From assembly GCA_963747535.1 (NCBI GenBank), contig CAVVFX010000002.1, positions 558,001 to 622,000 on the forward strand: DNA of 64,000 nucleotides, given 5' to 3'. Shown here in pieces: positions 15,749 to 24,653 of the stretch (the first letter of the stretch is position 1; each line of letters opens with the position of its first letter). The notes beneath the pieces are model-generated. The model did no database searches and was not told where the DNA came from. It saw only the letters and a program-made list of their open reading frames with translations. A program made the position numbers and the translations under genes. This DNA comes from CAVVFX01 sp963747535 (lineage in GTDB: Bacteria; Acidobacteriota; Terriglobia; Bryobacterales; Bryobacteraceae).

Positions 15749-16753
15749 ATGAAAGCCTTCCATCCTATGCTCACAACCCAACTCGGATCCACGGGACCCA
15801 GCGTCTCCCGCATCGGTCTAGGCTGCATGGGGATGTCCGGCATGTACGGTCCGGCCGGCGAAGCCGAGAGCATCGCAACTATTCACGCCGCCATTGACGC
15901 CGGGATCAACCTGCTCGACACCGGCGACTTTTATGGCATGGGCCACAATGAAATGCTGCTCGGCAGGGCTATCGAGGGGCGCCGCGACCGGGTATTGCTC
16001 TCCGTGAAATTCGGTGCGATGCGTGCGCCTGGTGGGGCATTTATCGGCGTGGACGGGCGTCCGAAAGCGGTCCGCAACTTCGCCTCCTACAGCCTGCAAC
16101 GGCTCAAGACCGACCGTATCGACATCTACCGCCTGTCGCGGCTCGACCCCGACGTGCCGATTGAGGAAACCATCGGCGCCATTGCCGACCTCGTCAAGAG
16201 CGGTCAGGTGCGCTACATCGGGCTGTCCGAAGTCGGGCCGGAGACCATCCGCCGGGCTCACGCGACTCACCCGATCACGGATCTGCAAATCGAATATGCC
16301 CTCGTCACGCGCGGCATGGAGACTGCCATACTGCCCACTTTGCGCGAACTCGGCATTGCGGTGACCGCCTATGGGGTCCTTTCGCGAGGCTTGCTCAGCA
16401 ACTCCCAACCCGCGCCGGTCGGAGATTTCCGTGCGCACCTGCCGCGTTTCTCTGGAGAAAATCTGCACAAGAACCGACAGTTGGTCGATGCGCTCGCCGC
16501 TTTTGCGGCCGCTCGGGGAGTTTCGCCCGCGCAGGTGGCTCTGGCCTGGGTCCTGCACCAGGGAGCCGACATCGTTCCGATCATGGGAGCGCGCAAACGC
16601 ACTCAGTTGACCGAATGTCTGGAGGCACTCGAACTCCAGCTTTCGCCCGCGGAACTGGCGCAACTTGACGCCGCCGTTAGTGCCTCGCCCATCGCGGGCA
16701 CCCGCTACGATGCCGCGCAAATGAAAATGCTGGATAGCGAACGCCCGCGATGA
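15749..16753 (+). CDS. Aldo/keto reductase family oxidoreductase
   Basis: 334 residues (an ATG at 15767 is a possible later start). The TIM-barrel AKR pattern is clear: GLGCMGMSGMYGPA, the Asp/Tyr pair in LLDTGDFYG, Lys in VLLSVKFGAM, RLKTDRIDIYRLSRLDPDVP, SGQVRYIGLSE and the C-terminal NADPH-binding segment VPIMGARKRTQL. The usual fourth catalytic residue, His in the hR.DP block, is Ser here (RLSRLDP), as happens in a subfamily where it is not His. It probably reduces a carbonyl with NADPH; the substrate is unknown. Confidence 0.88.
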   Translation: MKAFHPMLTTQLGSTGPSVSRIGLGCMGMSGMYGPAGEAESIATIHAAIDAGINLLDTGDFYGMGHNEMLLGRAIEGRRDRVLLSVKFGAMRAPGGAFIGVDGRPKAVRNFASYSLQRLKTDRIDIYRLSRLDPDVPIEETIGAIADLVKSGQVRYIGLSEVGPETIRRAHATHPITDLQIEYALVTRGMETAILPTLRELGIAVTAYGVLSRGLLSNSQPAPVGDFRAHLPRFSGENLHKNRQLVDALAAFAAARGVSPAQVALAWVLHQGADIVPIMGARKRTQLTECLEALELQLSPAELAQLDAAVSASPIAGTRYDAAQMKMLDSERPR

Positions 16754-16885
16754 TCCCGAAGTACATTGCGAATTAAGGTCACCATACACCCACGTAAGTA
16801 CCACCTTATTAGAACTATTTTCTAACTTTCTGCTACGTTCTACTTGATACATTCTCATCTTAAATGCTTAAATGAGGTTAATTCC

Positions 16886-17425
16886 ATGACCTTAACGGAT
16901 GAGCCTACGTCTCCTCTCGAAACCACGTTGCAGGAACCAGCCCCCGCATTGTCTTATTTCTCGTTATTGCTCGAGAGAATCGAAGACGGTAGTGAGGAGG
17001 CCGTCCATGAACTCCAGCTCCATTATTTTCGCGGCATCAGGTATCTCGTGGCTCGCCATCTCGGCCCGGATCGCGCTTACCACCTGGCGCAAAAGGTCTT
17101 CGCGACCGTGATCGTCGCGATTCGAAACGGAGAGATAAGGCAACCGGAGCGCCTGGCGGGTTTTGTGCGAACGGCCGTCCATCGAACGATCGACTCCGAA
17201 ACTGACAGGCAGGCGACCAAAGCCGGGTCCGACGTGAATCGCGCTACAGATCATGCTACGGCGGAACGGGTCCTCCGCGCGATGCCGTCGAAGGAAAGAG
17301 AGGCGCTGATTCGCTTCTATTATGAGGAAGAACCAGCGGAAACAATTTGCCGGGAGTTAGGCCTGACGCCTGCGCACTTTCGCGCTATCAGGAATCGAGC
17401 CAAGGACAAATTTTCTCACCGCTAA
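16886..17425 (+). CDS. ECF-like sigma-70 family RNA polymerase sigma factor
   Basis: 179 residues from the ATG at 16886, with a weak AGG upstream. Region 2 spans about residues 30-100 (EEAVHELQLHYFRGIRYLVA, YHLAQKVFATVIVAIRNGEI) and region 4 about 120-175 (RVLRAMPSKEREALIRFYYE, ETICRELGLTPAHFRAIRNR). It is a divergent ECF member. About 270 bp downstream lies a small zinc-finger protein of the kind often paired with ECF factors, so the two may form a sigma/anti-sigma couple. Confidence 0.85.
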   Translation: MTLTDEPTSPLETTLQEPAPALSYFSLLLERIEDGSEEAVHELQLHYFRGIRYLVARHLGPDRAYHLAQKVFATVIVAIRNGEIRQPERLAGFVRTAVHRTIDSETDRQATKAGSDVNRATDHATAERVLRAMPSKEREALIRFYYEEEPAETICRELGLTPAHFRAIRNRAKDKFSHR

Positions 17426-17699
17426 GGGCCTGTGGCAGCAGTCGACGCAGGCCAAAGGCCTACTCCACGATTCTTCGCGGGCCGCGAAGTCTTTGACTGT
17501 TAGTAGTACGAGGCTTGCAAACAGTTGATCCTTCGTTGTGGACTTCTGCCACAGGCTGCTAAACCAAGCCTCTTCCGAGCCTCCTTCGGCCGCCAAAAAA
17601 TATTTTTGAGAATATTTATCTGCTGTTCGTACTAGTACTACGTAAACACGATGAGGTATGAAATTCCTGGAATATCTCCTCGTAGCTTGGAGGTGTAGT
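17426..17699. other. Intergenic with inverted and dispersed repeats
   Basis: Holds GCAGGCCAAAGGCCTACTCC at 17447-17466, which recurs exactly at 18026-18045, and a distant inverted pair CCTGTGGCA (17430) / TGCCACAGG (17547). No gene is supported. Confidence 0.5.
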
Positions 17700-18005
17700 G
17701 TGACGAACCGTAAGAGGTCAAATGTTGAACAAGGGGCCAACTCGAGCCCAAAGTGTGAATTTCTCCGGGAGGAACTCCTGGAGTCCTATCTTCTTGGAAG
17801 ACTGCCCGGCCAGCAACGGGGCGCGGAAGACGATCCTGAAGTGCGATGTTTGGAGGAACACCTGCTTTGGTGTGAAGTGTGCCAGGTGAAGGCGGAAAGG
17901 GAAGAAAAAGAGCTCGCGGAACTTCGCGCGGCGTTATCGACCTGCCGGCCGGTGTCAAAACGCCGCAAGCCGGTGAAGATTAAGACCCTGTCGGCACGGC
18001 GGTAG
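17700..18005 (+). CDS. Small zinc-finger protein, possible anti-sigma factor
   Basis: 101 residues. The GTG at 17700 is chosen because GGAGG ends six bases upstream; the ATG at 17658 in the same frame has no properly spaced site. The motif EEHLLWCEVCQ has the HxxxCxxC spacing of zf-HC2 anti-sigma domains, preceded by LESYLLGRLPG as is common there. It has no membrane helix, so it would be a soluble ZAS-type protein, and it follows the ECF gene. The basic C-terminus (KRRKPVKIKTLSARR) is unusual. Pairing with the upstream sigma factor is inference. Confidence 0.7.
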   Translation: MTNRKRSNVEQGANSSPKCEFLREELLESYLLGRLPGQQRGAEDDPEVRCLEEHLLWCEVCQVKAEREEKELAELRAALSTCRPVSKRRKPVKIKTLSARR

Positions 18006-18025
18006 AAGGTGAGAAAGACCGATTC

Positions 18026-18125
18026 GCAGGCCAAAGGCCTACTCCGTACAGCGGCAAGCCGCAGGAACGGCTGCTCCGCAGCCGGGCAGACCACAAAAAA
18101 CGATGGTCTGCCCTACGGCCGCATT
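18026..18125. repeat. Composite hairpin repeat
   Basis: Begins GCAGGCCAAAGGCCTACTCC, continues with GCGGCAAGCC, then the stems GGCTGC-TCC-GCAGCC (18069-18083) and GGGCAGACCA...TGGTCTGCCC (18084-18113) around an A-rich loop. The same modules occur at 60508-60568 and 60800-60842, and in reverse order at 15148-15191. Confidence 0.8.
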
Positions 18126-18231
18126 CCGCTAAGAGGTCACGGGCAGTTCCTGGATAGTGCACTCGAAAACTCGCGGGAGCCGTGCCACGCGAGCCAGTAA
18201 AGCGACGAACTTCGGTTTCTTTCCGCCGAGC

Positions 18232-20481
18232 TCAGGCAAGGTCGAAGCGATCGAGTTGCATCACCTTGTTCCAGGACGCCACAAAGTCCCGCACGAACGC
18301 CTCCTCCGAGTCGCTGCAGGCATAGACTTCCGCGAGGGCACGGAGCTGGGAGTTGGAACCGAAGACGAGATCGACGAGGGTGCCCGTCCACTTGAGTTCG
18401 CCCGTCGCCCGATCGCGTCCTTCAAACACGCCTTCAGATGTGGCGGACTTCTGCCACTTCGTGTTCATGTCGAGCAGGTTGACGAAGAAATCATTCGTCA
18501 ACGTCCCAGGCCGCCTGGTGAAAACACCGTGTTCAGACTGCCCGAAGTTTGCACCCAGGGCGCGCATGCCACCAACCAGAACCGTCATCTCGGGAGCGGT
18601 CAGGGTCAGCAGGTTGGCCCGATCCACCAGCAGCTCAGCCGCTGATGTCTCGTATCCCTTCCGGAGATAGTTGCGGAACCCATCTGCGGCCGGCTCCAGT
18701 ACGGCGAAGGAATGCACATCGGTCTGCTCCTGCGAGGCATCCGTGCGCCCCGGCGAGAAGGGCACCTTCACGTCGTAGCCGGCCTTCTTCGCAGCTGCCT
18801 CGACTGCTGCACAGCCGCCCAGAACGATCAGGTCAGCAAGCGAGACCTTCTTCCCTCCCGAATGGGCGCTGTTGAAATCCTTCTGGATCGCCTCCAGCGC
18901 CGGAAGAACCTTCGCCAGTTCGGCCGGCTGGTTGACTTCCCAATCCTTTTGCGGCGCGAGACGAAGTCGCGCCCCGTTAGCTCCGCCCCGTTTGTCAGTG
19001 CCGCGGAATGTTGCCGCCGACTCCCAGGCCGTCGTGACCAGTTGGGAAATGGAGAGTCCGGATCCGAGGATCTTGGCCTTCAGAGCAGCAATATCCTCCT
19101 CCCCGATCAATTCATGATCCACAGCGGGAACGGGGTCCTGCCACAGCAACGGCTCCGCGGGGACGAGCGGGCCAAGGTACCGTGAAAGAGGTCCCATATC
19201 GCGGTGCGTCAGCTTGAACCAAGCCTTGGCGAACGCGTCCGCGAATTCCTGCGGGTTCTCATGGAAATGCTTCGAAACCTTCGCGTAGGTCGGCTCAACC
19301 TTCAGTGCGAGGTCCGTCGTGAACATCATCGGGGCGTGCTTCTTCGACGGATCGTGGGCATCCGGCACAGTGCCCGCTGCCGCTCCGTTCTTGGGAGTCC
19401 ATTGGTGAGCGCCAGCGGGGCTCTTCGTGAGTTCCCAGTCATAGTTGAACAAATTGTCGAAGTAGTTGTTATCCCACTTCACCGGGTTGGTGGTCCAAGC
19501 GCCCTCCAAACCGCTGGTGATCGTGGAGGCGCCATTGCCATTACCAAAGGCATTTATCCAGCCCAGTCCCTGGTCTTCGATTTTGGCGCCCTCGGGTTCG
19601 GGACCCACATACCGGCTCGGTTCGGCAGCGCCGTGGGCTTTGCCGAACGTGTGTCCACCGGCGATGAGGGCAACGGTTTCCTCGTCATTCATCGCCATTC
19701 GGGCGAAGGTCTCCCGGATATCGATGGCCGCGGCGAGCGGATCCGGGTTGGCGTTGGGCCCTTCGGGATTCACGTAGATGAGGCCCATTTGAACAGCGCC
19801 GAGAGGATTGTCGAGCTGGCGGTCGCCGCGGTAGCGCTCATCTCCAAGCCATTTGGTCTCAGGCCCCCAGTCAATGTCTTCTTCCGGCTCCCAGATGTCC
19901 GGGCGACCACCGCCGAAGCCGAAGGTCTTGAGTCCCATCGACTCCAGTGCCACGTTACCGGTAAGAACCATCAGGTCCCCCCAGGAGAGTTTCCGGCCGT
20001 ACTTTTGCTTGATCGGCCACAGCAGCCGGCGCGCTTTGTCGAGGCTCACGTTATCCGGCCAGCTGTTGAGGGGAGCAAATCGCTGTGATCCGGAGCCCGC
20101 GCCCCCCCGGCCATCGGCGATGCGGTACGTGCCCGCGGCATGCCACGCCATACGGATGAAGAGCGGCCCGTAGTGGCCGTAGTCCGCGGGCCACCAGCCC
20201 TGCGATGTCGTCATCAAGGCATGGAGGTCCTTGATTACGGCGTCCAGGTCAAGACTCTTGAACTCCTCGGCGTAGTTGAACGTCTCGCCCATGGGGTTGG
20301 ACAGCGGGCAGTGTTGGTGCAAGGCCTTCAGGTTTAGTTGATGGGGCCACCAGTCTGCGTTTGTTCGTGCCCCCGTGGTGGCGTATTTGCGAGCGCCGGA
20401 CGAGAAGGGGCACTTGGCTTCACTAGACGCCTGATTATCGGGGATAGGCTCCCCCACTGCGATTTCGAATTGTTTCTCCAT
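18232..20481 (-). CDS. katG: Catalase-peroxidase KatG
   Basis: 749 residues, normal KatG length, from the ATG at 20481 behind GAGGAAC; the frame is open further upstream but the family start fits here. The haem-dependent bifunctional enzyme removes hydrogen peroxide in the cytoplasm. The distal pocket Arg-Trp-His is in FIRMAWHAAGTYR and the proximal His in ALIAGGHTFGKAHG; both halves of the duplicated peroxidase fold are present. It lies about 75 bp downstream of a PerR-like regulator on the same strand, forming a classical peroxide-response unit. Confidence 0.97.
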   Translation of the reverse strand: MEKQFEIAVGEPIPDNQASSEAKCPFSSGARKYATTGARTNADWWPHQLNLKALHQHCPLSNPMGETFNYAEEFKSLDLDAVIKDLHALMTTSQGWWPADYGHYGPLFIRMAWHAAGTYRIADGRGGAGSGSQRFAPLNSWPDNVSLDKARRLLWPIKQKYGRKLSWGDLMVLTGNVALESMGLKTFGFGGGRPDIWEPEEDIDWGPETKWLGDERYRGDRQLDNPLGAVQMGLIYVNPEGPNANPDPLAAAIDIRETFARMAMNDEETVALIAGGHTFGKAHGAAEPSRYVGPEPEGAKIEDQGLGWINAFGNGNGASTITSGLEGAWTTNPVKWDNNYFDNLFNYDWELTKSPAGAHQWTPKNGAAAGTVPDAHDPSKKHAPMMFTTDLALKVEPTYAKVSKHFHENPQEFADAFAKAWFKLTHRDMGPLSRYLGPLVPAEPLLWQDPVPAVDHELIGEEDIAALKAKILGSGLSISQLVTTAWESAATFRGTDKRGGANGARLRLAPQKDWEVNQPAELAKVLPALEAIQKDFNSAHSGGKKVSLADLIVLGGCAAVEAAAKKAGYDVKVPFSPGRTDASQEQTDVHSFAVLEPAADGFRNYLRKGYETSAAELLVDRANLLTLTAPEMTVLVGGMRALGANFGQSEHGVFTRRPGTLTNDFFVNLLDMNTKWQKSATSEGVFEGRDRATGELKWTGTLVDLVFGSNSQLRALAEVYACSDSEEAFVRDFVASWNKVMQLDRFDLA

Positions 20482-20556
20482 ATGTTCCTCTTCCTGCGAA
20501 TTATTTAAAAAACTGTCACGAACTTGCGAACCCATCCTGGCTCTCCGCCGCGCCAT

Positions 20557-21009
20557 TCATCCGGTATCGACACGCCTGGACACTTTACGGGACGCGTGCC
20601 GCGGAGCGCACTTCGTGCAGAGCCCCCGGAAAATGAGTTCCCATTCGCGAAGAATCCGCCTATCGAGGGAGCCCGCGGCAGGCTTGGGCACGTCGTACCA
20701 CTCCATGTCCTCAACATTGCCGCAGTGGTCGCAGATGAAGTGGTGATGCCGCAAGCCTTTCGCATCGAATCGAGCGGCGCGGCCTTCGGCGGCCACTTCA
20801 CGCACCAGACCCGCCTGCACCAAGTCCCGCAGATTGTTATAAGTGGTGGCCCTTGAAGAGCGCGGATCCACGCGATTCACGGCGTCGAAGATTTCTGCAG
20901 CTGTGGGATGCCTGTTATGTTCCATCAAGAACGCCATCACGGCGTAGCGCTGCGGAGTGCACCGCAACCCGCAGTCTTCCAGGGACCGTTTAATCGCTTC
21001 GGCGTCCAT
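20557..21009 (-). CDS. PerR-like Fur-family peroxide regulator
   Basis: 150 residues from the ATG at 21009 (an ATG at 21018 is possible but lies inside the operator). Winged-helix N-terminus (GLRCTPQRYAVMAFL, HPTAAEIFDAV, RATTYNNLRDLVQAGLV), then the metal-binding part RFDAKGLRHHHFICDHC and CTKC for structural zinc. Position RFD carries the Asp typical of PerR where Fur usually has Glu, which together with katG downstream points to peroxide sensing by metal-catalysed His oxidation. It probably represses itself and katG through the palindrome at 21017-21033. Confidence 0.88.
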   Translation of the reverse strand: MDAEAIKRSLEDCGLRCTPQRYAVMAFLMEHNRHPTAAEIFDAVNRVDPRSSRATTYNNLRDLVQAGLVREVAAEGRAARFDAKGLRHHHFICDHCGNVEDMEWYDVPKPAAGSLDRRILREWELIFRGLCTKCAPRHASRKVSRRVDTG

Positions 21010-21016
21010 GAACAAC

Positions 21017-21048
21017 ATTAGATTATATCTAATCTGACATTTTGTAAA
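21017..21048 (-). promoter_or_regulatory. Promoter and PerR/Fur operator of the regulator-katG unit
   Basis: ATTAGAT-TAT-ATCTAAT (21017-21033) is a perfect 7-3-7 palindrome. On the minus strand it contains a perfect TATAAT -10 (21027-21022), with TTTACA as -35 (21048-21043) at 15-base spacing. A repressor on the palindrome would cover the -10. Transcription should begin only a few bases before the ATG at 21009, giving an almost leaderless mRNA. Confidence 0.7.
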
Positions 21049-21063
21049 GAGTGAGGCTTGGGT

Positions 21064-22152
21064 TCAGATCCTGACTACCGGCCTCAACTCCTCGACTTCG
21101 GCGAGATTCTTTACCATGACGTTCAGGAACAAGCCGCGCGGATCGAGGCTGTCTGCCACCAACTTCAGCTCATCTTTTGTAAACGCACCCCGAATGAGGA
21201 GCGGCCGGTTCGCTTGCTGTACCTTGCGGAAGTGGGGAATCATGTCCGCGACCGGCGGGCCGAGCGCGTCATTGTTGACCTCAAAGCAACTGATCTCTTC
21301 GATCTCGAGGATGGCATCCAACAGGAACATCGAAGTGGAATGAAGATGCATGAAACTCGAGGCAAAATGCCGGGCGATCATGCGGTCCACGGGCTGCACA
21401 AACCGCCGGTAGAGGCCCGGTGAGTAAATGGCGGTGGCGTCTTCCTGCATCCGGATAATAGGATGCGGAGCCCATAACGAATACTGGGCGTCGAAATAGC
21501 CGCCATGAAATAGCGGCAGGCGGCTCCAGATCGCCTGGGTAATGTCGCGACAGATTTCACCCATCCGCCAGAGCAGGCATTGGGATTTCTCCGGCTCGTC
21601 GCTGAGGTCGAGCAAGCTTTCGGTGTGCCCGCGCAGCGTTGCATGCAAGTCCGTCGGGCCGATTTCAGCTGCATGGCTGACCGGAAAACGTCCCGCCGCC
21701 AAGGTGACCAGAGCATCGGCGTATTCCATGTATTTCGAGTACCAGGGATCCTCGCAATCGAGGCGAACTGCGAGCGCTCGATCCCAGTCGAAATGCATGT
21801 CTTCACCGACTACCGTGCCCGGCAGGATGCGCACGCGACCGCCGAGCATTCCAGCCAGCCAGGGAAAAGCGAGTTGCGCCGGACAGGCACCGCGGATCAG
21901 ATCGTCATCGATAATCTCGCCCTCTTGGAGAAGACGCAGATGATCCGAAAGAAAGGCCTCCGGTTCGATCATGCCGGGTACCAGATATTCGGTTTGCTGC
22001 CACGGACGACAGGCTGCGAATTCGTGCAGGGGAAACCAGTCTGCCAGAGTAAATCCCACCAGGGGCCGGGCGGCATCGGCGCGGTTCCAAAAGGCGCGGT
22101 AGCGTTCGATCTTCGCGGGATCGTTACCGAACGGGAATGGCGATGACGTCAT
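21064..22152 (-). CDS. Uroporphyrinogen decarboxylase (URO-D)-like protein
   Basis: 362 residues. It resembles the URO-D/methyltransferase-fold proteins common in Solibacter-type genomes rather than true HemE: GGRVRILPGTVVGEDMHFDW, GPTDLHATLRGHTESLLDLS, HGGYFDAQYSLWAPHPIIRM, HLHSTSMFLLDAILEI and EVNNDALGPPVADMIPHF. The family includes haem-pathway decarboxylases, corrinoid methyltransferases and many proteins of unknown substrate. No haem or corrinoid gene is near. It stands upstream of the perR-like gene on the same strand but the latter has its own promoter. Confidence 0.75.
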   Translation of the reverse strand: MTSSPFPFGNDPAKIERYRAFWNRADAARPLVGFTLADWFPLHEFAACRPWQQTEYLVPGMIEPEAFLSDHLRLLQEGEIIDDDLIRGACPAQLAFPWLAGMLGGRVRILPGTVVGEDMHFDWDRALAVRLDCEDPWYSKYMEYADALVTLAAGRFPVSHAAEIGPTDLHATLRGHTESLLDLSDEPEKSQCLLWRMGEICRDITQAIWSRLPLFHGGYFDAQYSLWAPHPIIRMQEDATAIYSPGLYRRFVQPVDRMIARHFASSFMHLHSTSMFLLDAILEIEEISCFEVNNDALGPPVADMIPHFRKVQQANRPLLIRGAFTKDELKLVADSLDPRGLFLNVMVKNLAEVEELRPVVRI

Positions 22153-22308
22153 AGATCGTTTACCCCGAGGCAGGTGAAAGGCTCCCCAGCACCTTCATGA
22201 GGAGCTTTGCCCGTCCGGGTCCGGATACTCCTCGTTACCTGTTGGGATTATAACGCCGGTGCTGTCGTCCGGTCGCGGTTTCCGGAACGATAACGGGCCC
22301 CGGATTCT

Positions 22309-23979
22309 TCATCGCGCCATGGCCACAGACTCATTCCTGCACGCGAACATTGAAGCCGGCACCAATTTGGCGTTTACTGCGTTCGTTAGCGTGTCGTACC
22401 AACAAGAAGAAAATGAGTGTCCGAGGTCTTCGTCGAGTCCCGGAAAGTCATGTCTGCAAAAGTAGCCGCGACTTTCCCTTCGGATGAGGGAAGACTGCAT
22501 GATGGCTTCCGCTACCACGAGAACACCGGCAGCGTCACTCAATTCCCCGTACTGGCGGTCGAGACGCCGACGGCGCTCTTGCAACCGGTCAATGCACTGT
22601 TGGCCGGCGGCCTGATCCAGGCGCTGTTCCTGATACTCAAAAAGAAGTTTCTGTATAAACTCGATCACCGCGGGATTAAACGAGCTGTCCACCGGAACGG
22701 CTGGAAAGTCCTGAAACGCGCACCCGATTTCTAACCCGGAGGCACCAATCTGTTCAGCGATCCTTCGTCCGGCACACAAATACAATCCCCATGGCAGCCC
22801 GCCCACGCGATTTGCGCCGAAATCGTGCATGCACTCCCCGCTGACATACACGTTGTGAAGATTCGTGAGAAAATCGCGATGCGCCATGCCCCCCATCGAA
22901 AAATAAGTAAGTGGTGTCACTCTGAAGGTCTTTCGACAGACGCCACGCAGCAGAGGCTTTAGTCTTTCAAAGAGTTCGAAGTCAATTGGATTCTCCATGA
23001 CTTCGTTCCGGACTCGCCCATGTAAGTCTTCGGGGAACAGGTCCAGCACTTCCTGGACGACCGGCAGTTCCGGTGTTGGCGACACGCCGGCGAGCCCGCC
23101 TCTCAGGCGCTGCAATGCCAGGAACAGCGGGCGGAATGACAAGTCGACAACGAATCTCGTTTGGGGGTCGCGAAGCCAGAGTTGGACGGCCTCAAGGTGG
23201 GTGTGTGTACCCTGGCCATCGAACAAGAGGCGCTCCATGTGACGTTCGCGCCTCCGGTGGTCGTCGTAAATCTCGGCTCCGCCTAATTCTTCGGTCGGCG
23301 TCACGTCATTTGTGTCGATGTTCCCGTAGCCGTGTTTGAACAGAAATTCGAGGTTTGTGGCGATGCCTCCCGCCATAAGAAAGCGCCCGAGGATGTTGCC
23401 GTAACATTTAGTTTGTACCGCATGCCGGTAAAGACTGCTGTATCCGCCGGTCGCCAGAACGAGACTATGGCAAAGATGTTTGCCCACGAGACCATGGCTT
23501 TCGTACTGCACGCCCTGACACGCGGAGGGGCTGGCTAAGATCCGCGTCACCCACCCGCTCAGGACGCGGCCGCCGAGGTCAGTGAAGGCCTCCTGTATCC
23601 GCCGAACACATCCCGCTCCGCTGTGGGAGGCAAGCGCGTACCCGATCTTGATGGGTTTTAGCGGCAACAGCTGTTCGAATTCAGCCAGTTCCTCACTCAG
23701 ATAACGACTCATTGCCGAGGAGGCCGAAGGGTGAACCTGGCCGAGCCCGAGCAAGGTCATGAAATCGTCAAAGTGCTGGTGCGATAAGGCAGATGTATTT
23801 ATTGCTCCCGCAGAACGGAAGGTAGCACCGGGCTGGTCCCCCCGCGTGTTGTCGTTCGAGGTAATGAGAGTCGTCTCGACCCCGCGTTTTGCAAGTTTGT
23901 AGGCCGCCCAGGTTCCGGCGATACCACCGCCTACGACAACCACCGTTGAACGGTTTAAGGGAAGCATACGCTCACTCAT
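22309..23979 (-). CDS. L-aspartate-oxidase-like FAD-dependent oxidoreductase
   Basis: 556 residues. The N-terminal dinucleotide fold is canonical (VVVVGGGIAGTWAAYKLAKRG). The succinate dehydrogenase/fumarate reductase/NadB family is shown by YFSMGGMAHRDFLTNLHNVY, VSGECMHDFGANRVGGLP and the C-terminal SLIRRESRGYFCRHDFPG. The segment TFRSAGAINTS is unlike standard NadB. It probably oxidises an amino or hydroxy acid using FAD. It lies 1 kb upstream of, and divergent from, the biosynthetic operon, so it may provide an imino- or keto-acid precursor or be unrelated; no nadA or nadC is adjacent, which argues against plain NAD synthesis. Confidence 0.75.
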   Translation of the reverse strand: MSERMLPLNRSTVVVVGGGIAGTWAAYKLAKRGVETTLITSNDNTRGDQPGATFRSAGAINTSALSHQHFDDFMTLLGLGQVHPSASSAMSRYLSEELAEFEQLLPLKPIKIGYALASHSGAGCVRRIQEAFTDLGGRVLSGWVTRILASPSACQGVQYESHGLVGKHLCHSLVLATGGYSSLYRHAVQTKCYGNILGRFLMAGGIATNLEFLFKHGYGNIDTNDVTPTEELGGAEIYDDHRRRERHMERLLFDGQGTHTHLEAVQLWLRDPQTRFVVDLSFRPLFLALQRLRGGLAGVSPTPELPVVQEVLDLFPEDLHGRVRNEVMENPIDFELFERLKPLLRGVCRKTFRVTPLTYFSMGGMAHRDFLTNLHNVYVSGECMHDFGANRVGGLPWGLYLCAGRRIAEQIGASGLEIGCAFQDFPAVPVDSSFNPAVIEFIQKLLFEYQEQRLDQAAGQQCIDRLQERRRRLDRQYGELSDAAGVLVVAEAIMQSSLIRRESRGYFCRHDFPGLDEDLGHSFSSCWYDTLTNAVNAKLVPASMFACRNESVAMAR

Positions 23980-24461
23980 GGGAGGTTATTTCGCCAAAGT
24001 GTCGGTTTCGATTCGCGCGGCAGCATGCTACTCAAGAACATTTCAGGAATAGTCATTTCCCGCGACTCCCTTAGATGTATGATACTTTGCAATCGCCAAT
24101 ACCGTACCTGTATTAAACAATAATTGTCTGATATTGGAGAACGTAAATATGGCTTATCGTGAGATTACCGACATTTCAGCAGTACAAGGAAAGACAAGAG
24201 GAAACACGCGGTGCCCAGAGCATTACCCGACCCCGGCTGAAAGCCACGCCGCTTCCAACCGAAATAGGGAGCAGTACACGGGCCTCTACGCGCAGCGTTT
24301 CGTGACGATTCAGGATCGCGGCTGCACTTGAGGCGCAAACGGTCCCTCGCACTCCCGCCGACTATCGATGCGACGAACAGATAGCTCTGTACGGTCGGAA
24401 CGAATTCTGGCGATCGCAACAATGGGGCCGCACGCGCCACGAAATGCGGCTTCGATTAGGC
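23980..24461. other. Gene-free interval at the left edge of the biosynthetic region
   Basis: No complete gene is supported. A 65-codon frame from 24134 with GGAGA upstream begins MAYREIT, like the N-terminus of IS21-type transposases, but nothing transposase-like follows. Confidence 0.4.
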
Positions 24462-24653
24462 TTAAGACGCAGCCTGCTTTTTCTTTACTTCCGTCTCCGC
24501 CTTGATTTCCTTAAAGTCTTCACGAGCCTCGTCAACCATCTGTTGAACTTCCTGACTAAGGGAGACTCCGCCCTTCACTACTCCCCGGACCGCGGGTTTA
24601 AGCAGTGGAAGGACAAACGGTGCCGTAACAAGACCTAATAAGTACAGCCACAT
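24462..24653 (-). CDS. DUF5132-like small membrane-associated protein
   Basis: 63 residues from the ATG at 24653, with AGGAG eleven bases upstream (a GTG at 24692 is an alternative). A hydrophobic N-terminal helix (MWLYLLGLVTAPFVLPLL) is followed by KPAVRGVVKGGVSLSQEVQQ and an acidic/basic amphipathic helix ending in KKKQ. This order (membrane helix, Pro-containing turn, charged helix) is that of DUF5132 proteins. Function unknown. Confidence 0.65.
   Translation of the reverse strand: MWLYLLGLVTAPFVLPLLKPAVRGVVKGGVSLSQEVQQMVDEAREDFKEIKAETEVKKKQAAS

Noticed and set aside
19204..20088. 294-codon plus-strand frame inside katG
   Set aside because: Antisense of a strongly conserved gene; the long frame results from high GC codon use.
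24134..24331. Short frame starting MAYREIT behind GGAGA, like an IS21 transposase start
   Set aside because: Nothing after the first seven residues matches a transposase, and seven residues can match by chance. No terminal repeats or partner gene are seen.
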